44,437 nucleotides of DNA from Candidatus Bacteroides pullicola (GTDB taxonomy: Bacteria; Bacteroidota; Bacteroidia; Bacteroidales; Bacteroidaceae): assembly GCA_019115825.1 (NCBI GenBank), contig DXCV01000037.1, forward strand, positions 1 through 44,437, read 5' to 3'. A program made the position numbers and the translations under genes. Shown here piece by piece: positions 41,730 through 44,437 of this stretch; within the stretch, counting starts at the first letter, position 1, and every line of letters begins with the position of its first letter. The notes below the pieces were generated by a model. It had not been told where the DNA came from and did no database searches. It was given only the letters and a program-made list of their open reading frames with translations.

Positions 41730-42466
41730 AACAGAGCCATTACGCCGATATAAAAGGAAAGCTCGCAAAGCAGGAACGCCGCGCCGCAACAATCGCCCGT
41801 ATAGCCGCCGATGCGCCGCTTCATCCATCCGCAAAGCAAGAGGAACACGACTGGCGGACAGAGGCAAGCCCAACCCAATCCGGCAGGAAGCAGAAGTATC
41901 AAGGGAATACCTCCGGCAAGTAAACCTATCAGGATTTCCGCTCCTGTCATGCGGCTATAGGTCACTTTCGCTTTGCTCTCTTCTTCCTTCCGGGCGTAGG
42001 GCAAGAGGTTGATGAGGTGGGACACACACCATTTGGTATATACATCCGCACAAAAAGCCACGGCGCACAAGGTGGCAAGCGGAATGACCGTCCCCATCTG
42101 CGACCACAATAGGAAATAGATAATCAACCCCACTACACCATACGTGCCGATGTGCGAATCCTTCATGATGGCCAATGTCCGCTCACGGGTAGTGCCTCCG
42201 CCAAAACCATCGCAGAAGTCGGCCAACCCGTCTTCATGCAAGCAACCGGTCACCAACAGGCGGACAAGGATGGCCCCTATCCAAGCCATTTGTATAGGCA
42301 AGATTTGTGCCAACAGCCAAAGCGTCCCAGCCAACACGCCTCCCGTCAGCCAACCTACAACGGGCCAATAAGGCACCACGTGCTTGAAACATTCGGAAGG
42401 CACCGCAGCAATCCGCCAAAACGGGAGGCGGGTGAAGAAGATAAAAGCGGCAAGCAGTCTTTTCAT
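41720..42466 (-). CDS. cobS: Adenosylcobinamide-GDP ribazoletransferase, membrane protein
   Basis: 248 residues, about six transmembrane helices. The CobS signature is clear: FFTRLPF near the N-terminus, GCLHEDGLADFCDGFGGG (about 74-91) and ERTLAIMKDSHIGTYGVVGL. It joins adenosylcobinamide-GDP with alpha-ribazole(-phosphate) to give (phospho)cobalamin at the inner membrane. It lies 6 nt after cobT. Confidence 0.95.
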   Translation of the reverse strand: MKRLLAAFIFFTRLPFWRIAAVPSECFKHVVPYWPVVGWLTGGVLAGTLWLLAQILPIQMAWIGAILVRLLVTGCLHEDGLADFCDGFGGGTTRERTLAIMKDSHIGTYGVVGLIIYFLLWSQMGTVIPLATLCAVAFCADVYTKWCVSHLINLLPYARKEEESKAKVTYSRMTGAEILIGLLAGGIPLILLLPAGLGWACLCPPVVFLLLCGWMKRRIGGYTGDCCGAAFLLCELSFYIGVMALLWK

Positions 42467-42472
42467 CGGGCA

Positions 42473-43513
42473 TCAGAAGTATTTGGTGATTTTTGCCTGG
42501 GCAAAGCTGTCCATCTCATTCAGCATCCGCACGGCAGAGTCTACTATCGGGAAGGCGCAAACCGCACCGCTACCTTCGCCCAAGCGCAAGCCGAGGTTAA
42601 GCAGGGGATGGACATGTAGCCAGTCAAGCAGCAACTTATGTCCAGATTCATCGCCTTGGTGGGCAAAGACGGCGTAATCCAATACCTCCGGATAGAGCCG
42701 TGAGGCTGCCAGGATGCAGTTGGTCATGATAAAGCCGTCCACGAGAATCACCATCCGAAGTTCTGCCGCTTGCAGCATGGCTCCTACGGTCATTGCCATT
42801 TCCAGTCCGCCGAAATACCGGATAATGTCTTGTGCAGATTTATCTCCCCGATAATTGGCTACGGCGCGGCTCAACACCTCGTATTTATGCCGGATGCCTG
42901 CATGGTCCAGTCCGGCACCGGCACCCACGCATTGCTCCAAGGGTATGCCGGTCATCAGGTGCATCCAAACGGAAGAGGGGGAAGTATTGCCTATGCCCAT
43001 TTCGCCGAAACTCAGGACATTGCTGCCTTCTTCGTGGCAAAGACGGACCACCTCCGCGCCACGGGCGATGCATTGCTCCAATTCCTCTTCGGTGAGGGCA
43101 GCTTCGTACAGGAAGTTCCGGCTGCCCCGACGCACTTTCCGGTTGAATATGCCCCGTTCGTAAGGCAGGTCATAATCCACGCCTGCATCCACAACCTTCA
43201 AGGTGAAGCCATGCTGGCGGCACAGGAAATTGATGCCGGCCCCGCCTTCCAGGAAATTCAAGATCTGCTGCCAAGTGACGTCGCGGGAAGACACGCTGAT
43301 GCCTTCTTCCGTGATGCCATGGTCGGCGGCAAAGATGATATTTTGGGGGTGTTGCAACGTAGGCGACAAACTCTGCTGAATCAGCCCTAATTGCAGAGCC
43401 AGTTCTTCCAACCGGCCCAACGAGCCTTTCGGCTTGGTCAGGTTGTCTATCTTGTCCTGAAGCAGCGGTTGAAGTTGCTTGTCGGGACGGGCAATGTGGA
43501 ATGTATGTATCAT
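42473..43513 (-). CDS. cobT: Nicotinate-nucleotide:dimethylbenzimidazole phosphoribosyltransferase
   Basis: 346 residues, full length for CobT. Key blocks: [22 protein letters not shown] (N-terminal), [38 protein letters not shown]-like [15 protein letters not shown], and the catalytic Glu region [19 protein letters not shown] near the C-terminus. It activates the lower ligand base as an alpha-ribazole phosphate. Together with cobU, cobS and cobC this completes nucleotide-loop assembly. The start overlaps the cobU stop by 4 nt. No bluB or anaerobic bza genes for dimethylbenzimidazole are in the window. Confidence 0.96.
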   Translation of the reverse strand: MIHTFHIARPDKQLQPLLQDKIDNLTKPKGSLGRLEELALQLGLIQQSLSPTLQHPQNIIFAADHGITEEGISVSSRDVTWQQILNFLEGGAGINFLCRQHGFTLKVVDAGVDYDLPYERGIFNRKVRRGSRNFLYEAALTEEELEQCIARGAEVVRLCHEEGSNVLSFGEMGIGNTSPSSVWMHLMTGIPLEQCVGAGAGLDHAGIRHKYEVLSRAVANYRGDKSAQDIIRYFGGLEMAMTVGAMLQAAELRMVILVDGFIMTNCILAASRLYPEVLDYAVFAHQGDESGHKLLLDWLHVHPLLNLGLRLGEGSGAVCAFPIVDSAVRMLNEMDSFAQAKITKYF

Positions 43514-44031
43514 GTCGTTTCTTTTTTTATCATCAAAGGGATGCCGGAAACCATCAGGATGACTTCATCGGCACGCGAAGCCACGTATTGGTTCATCCAT
43601 CCCAAGAGGTCGGTGAATTTCCGTTGCAATTCGTTGTCCGATGTACCGCCCATGCCGATTTCGTTGGTCACGAATATAAAAGTCGCCTCCTGCCGGGTAA
43701 AGGCGTCAAACTCCTGCTTGGCGGCTTCGAGGGCGCGGTTGATGTCGCTGTCGAGATCGAAGAAGAAGTTGGTACACCACAGCGTGAGGCAATCCACCAA
43801 CACGACCCGGCCTTTGATGTCGTGTCGGCTCAGGTGTTTTTCTTCTTCGATATTCGTCCATTCCGCTCCGCGACGTTCCTGATGGAGGCGCACCCGCTCA
43901 CGGAATTCCTCGTCCCAGATGCGTGCCGTAGCCATATAGACGGGATGCGACGATAGAGACAGAGCCAATCGCTCGGCATACGTGCTTTTGCCCGAACGTG
44001 CCCCTCCGGTGATAAGGATTATCCGCTTCAT
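43510..44031 (-). CDS. cobU: Adenosylcobinamide kinase/guanylyltransferase
   Basis: 173 residues. P-loop GGARSGKS (9-16), [22 protein letters not shown] (with the His that becomes guanylylated), [15 protein letters not shown] and [32 protein letters not shown], all standard for CobU/CobP. It phosphorylates adenosylcobinamide and then transfers GMP from GTP. First gene of the minus-strand operon cobU-cobT-cobS-cobC; a -7 element lies about 40 nt upstream. Confidence 0.96.
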   Translation of the reverse strand: MKRIILITGGARSGKSTYAERLALSLSSHPVYMATARIWDEEFRERVRLHQERRGAEWTNIEEEKHLSRHDIKGRVVLVDCLTLWCTNFFFDLDSDINRALEAAKQEFDAFTRQEATFIFVTNEIGMGGTSDNELQRKFTDLLGWMNQYVASRADEVILMVSGIPLMIKKETT

Positions 44032-44068
44032 ATTGATTGGTTGTTTTTATAAATTCGTAAGACGTGGG

Positions 44069-44076
44069 CAAAGTTA
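44069..44076 (-). promoter_or_regulatory. Predicted -7 element of the cobUTSC operon
   Basis: TAACTTTG on the minus strand, 38 nt before the cobU start codon; no convincing -33. Confidence 0.55.
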
Positions 44077-44155
44077 ATCATTTTTGTTTATCCGTATACT
44101 TCCCCCTCTTCCGAAATCAGCAGAACATTCAGCTCTCCTTCGGGAAACAAAGGCG

Positions 44156-44437
44156 TGCAATAAGTTCAAGCCGAATTACCATGCCCATATCGTATTCGAT
44201 TGGATGAACCACGATACAGGCAAGAGCTGCAAACTCAATGACGAGAACATGACCGAAATGCAGAGTTTGGCATCCGATATTCTCCTGATGGAGCGAGGGC
44301 AGTCAAAGGCCGTAACAGGCAAAGAACATCTGGAGCGGAACGACTTCATCATTGAGAAGCAGAAAGCCGAACTCCAACGCATTGAAGCCGCCAAGCGGCA
44401 TAAGGAGCAACAGGTGAATCTTGCCGAACAGGAACTC
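44156..44437 (+). pseudogene. 5'-truncated MobV-like relaxase, continues past the window
   Basis: The plus-strand frame reads KFKPNYHAHIVFDWMNHDTG, then KSCKLNDENMTEMQSLA, LLMERGQSKAVTGKEHL and a charged coiled-coil (KQKAELQRIEAAKRHKEQQ) to the window edge. This matches the third relaxase motif (H-x-H, here HAH) and following region of Bacteroidetes mobilisation (MobV/Pre) proteins. The N-terminal motifs, including the DNA-linking residue region, are missing: the frame is open only from 44078, where a stop (44075-44077) closes it, and 44078-44155 shows no relaxase similarity. So it is a decayed or recombined copy. Whether the 3' part is intact cannot be seen. Confidence 0.75.

Overview
The window comes from a Bacteroidota (order Bacteroidales) chromosome that is unusually G+C-rich for the group. 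The signs are a SusC/SusD pair, the -7 promoter element TAnnTTTG (with TTTG about 19 nt upstream where visible) in front of most transcription units, a fused MurF-alanine racemase, GSCFA, HU-like, C1B aminopeptidase and Kelch sialic-acid epimerase genes, and few Shine-Dalgarno sequences. I cannot name the genus; gene content is Bacteroidaceae-like.

Layout. (1) 1-8341, minus strand: a fructan utilisation locus transcribed susC, susD, GH32 fructanase, MFS sugar permease, fructokinase (cut by the window start). (2) 8854-10041: secreted bleomycin-hydrolase-like peptidase. (3) 10304-16939: a seven-gene, mostly overlapping efflux operon: TetR repressor, TolC-like channel, lipid-anchored HlyD-type adaptor, two ABC ATPases, two ABC-2 permeases, laid out like the YbhGFSR/CecR system. 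(4) 17051-18262: DUF4143-type ATPase. (5) 18378-20669: large lipoprotein whose C-terminal third is AT-rich and looks grafted on. (6) 21030-23716: sialidase and sialic-acid mutarotase/epimerase. (7) 23836-24549: pyrH. (8) 29205-24749, minus: tatA, tatC and a Dna2-like nuclease-helicase. (9) 32723-29281, minus: GSCFA protein and murF-alr. (10) 33045-35194: HAD phosphatase and MATE exporter. (11) 35437-36885: small PepSY-like periplasmic protein (+) and meso-diaminopimelate dehydrogenase (-), ending on a shared terminator. (12) 37344-44031: two converging cobalamin units, HU-like gene-cobQ-cobD-cbiB (+) and cobU-cobT-cobS-cobC (-), together covering cobyric acid to cobalamin. (13) 44100-44437: 5'-truncated MobV-like relaxase, a trace of a mobilisable element.

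The least expected structure lies between genes. All four intergenic stretches longer than 300 nt (8342-8853, 20670-21029, 32724-33044, 36886-37343) carry a short tandem array with a period of 21-22 bp (or 11 bp, half of that). The four array sequences are unrelated, but in three of them each unit holds its own inverted repeat, in places with paired compensating changes. A second class of intergenic cassette begins at stop codons with a GGAATT-containing motif and holds inverted repeats built from roughly 9-bp direct repeats (180-319, 3345-3461, 35191-35310). A third notable site is a palindromic operator-like region (8466-8524) upstream of the susC promoter. I see no tRNA, rRNA, CRISPR array, intact transposon or B12 riboswitch.
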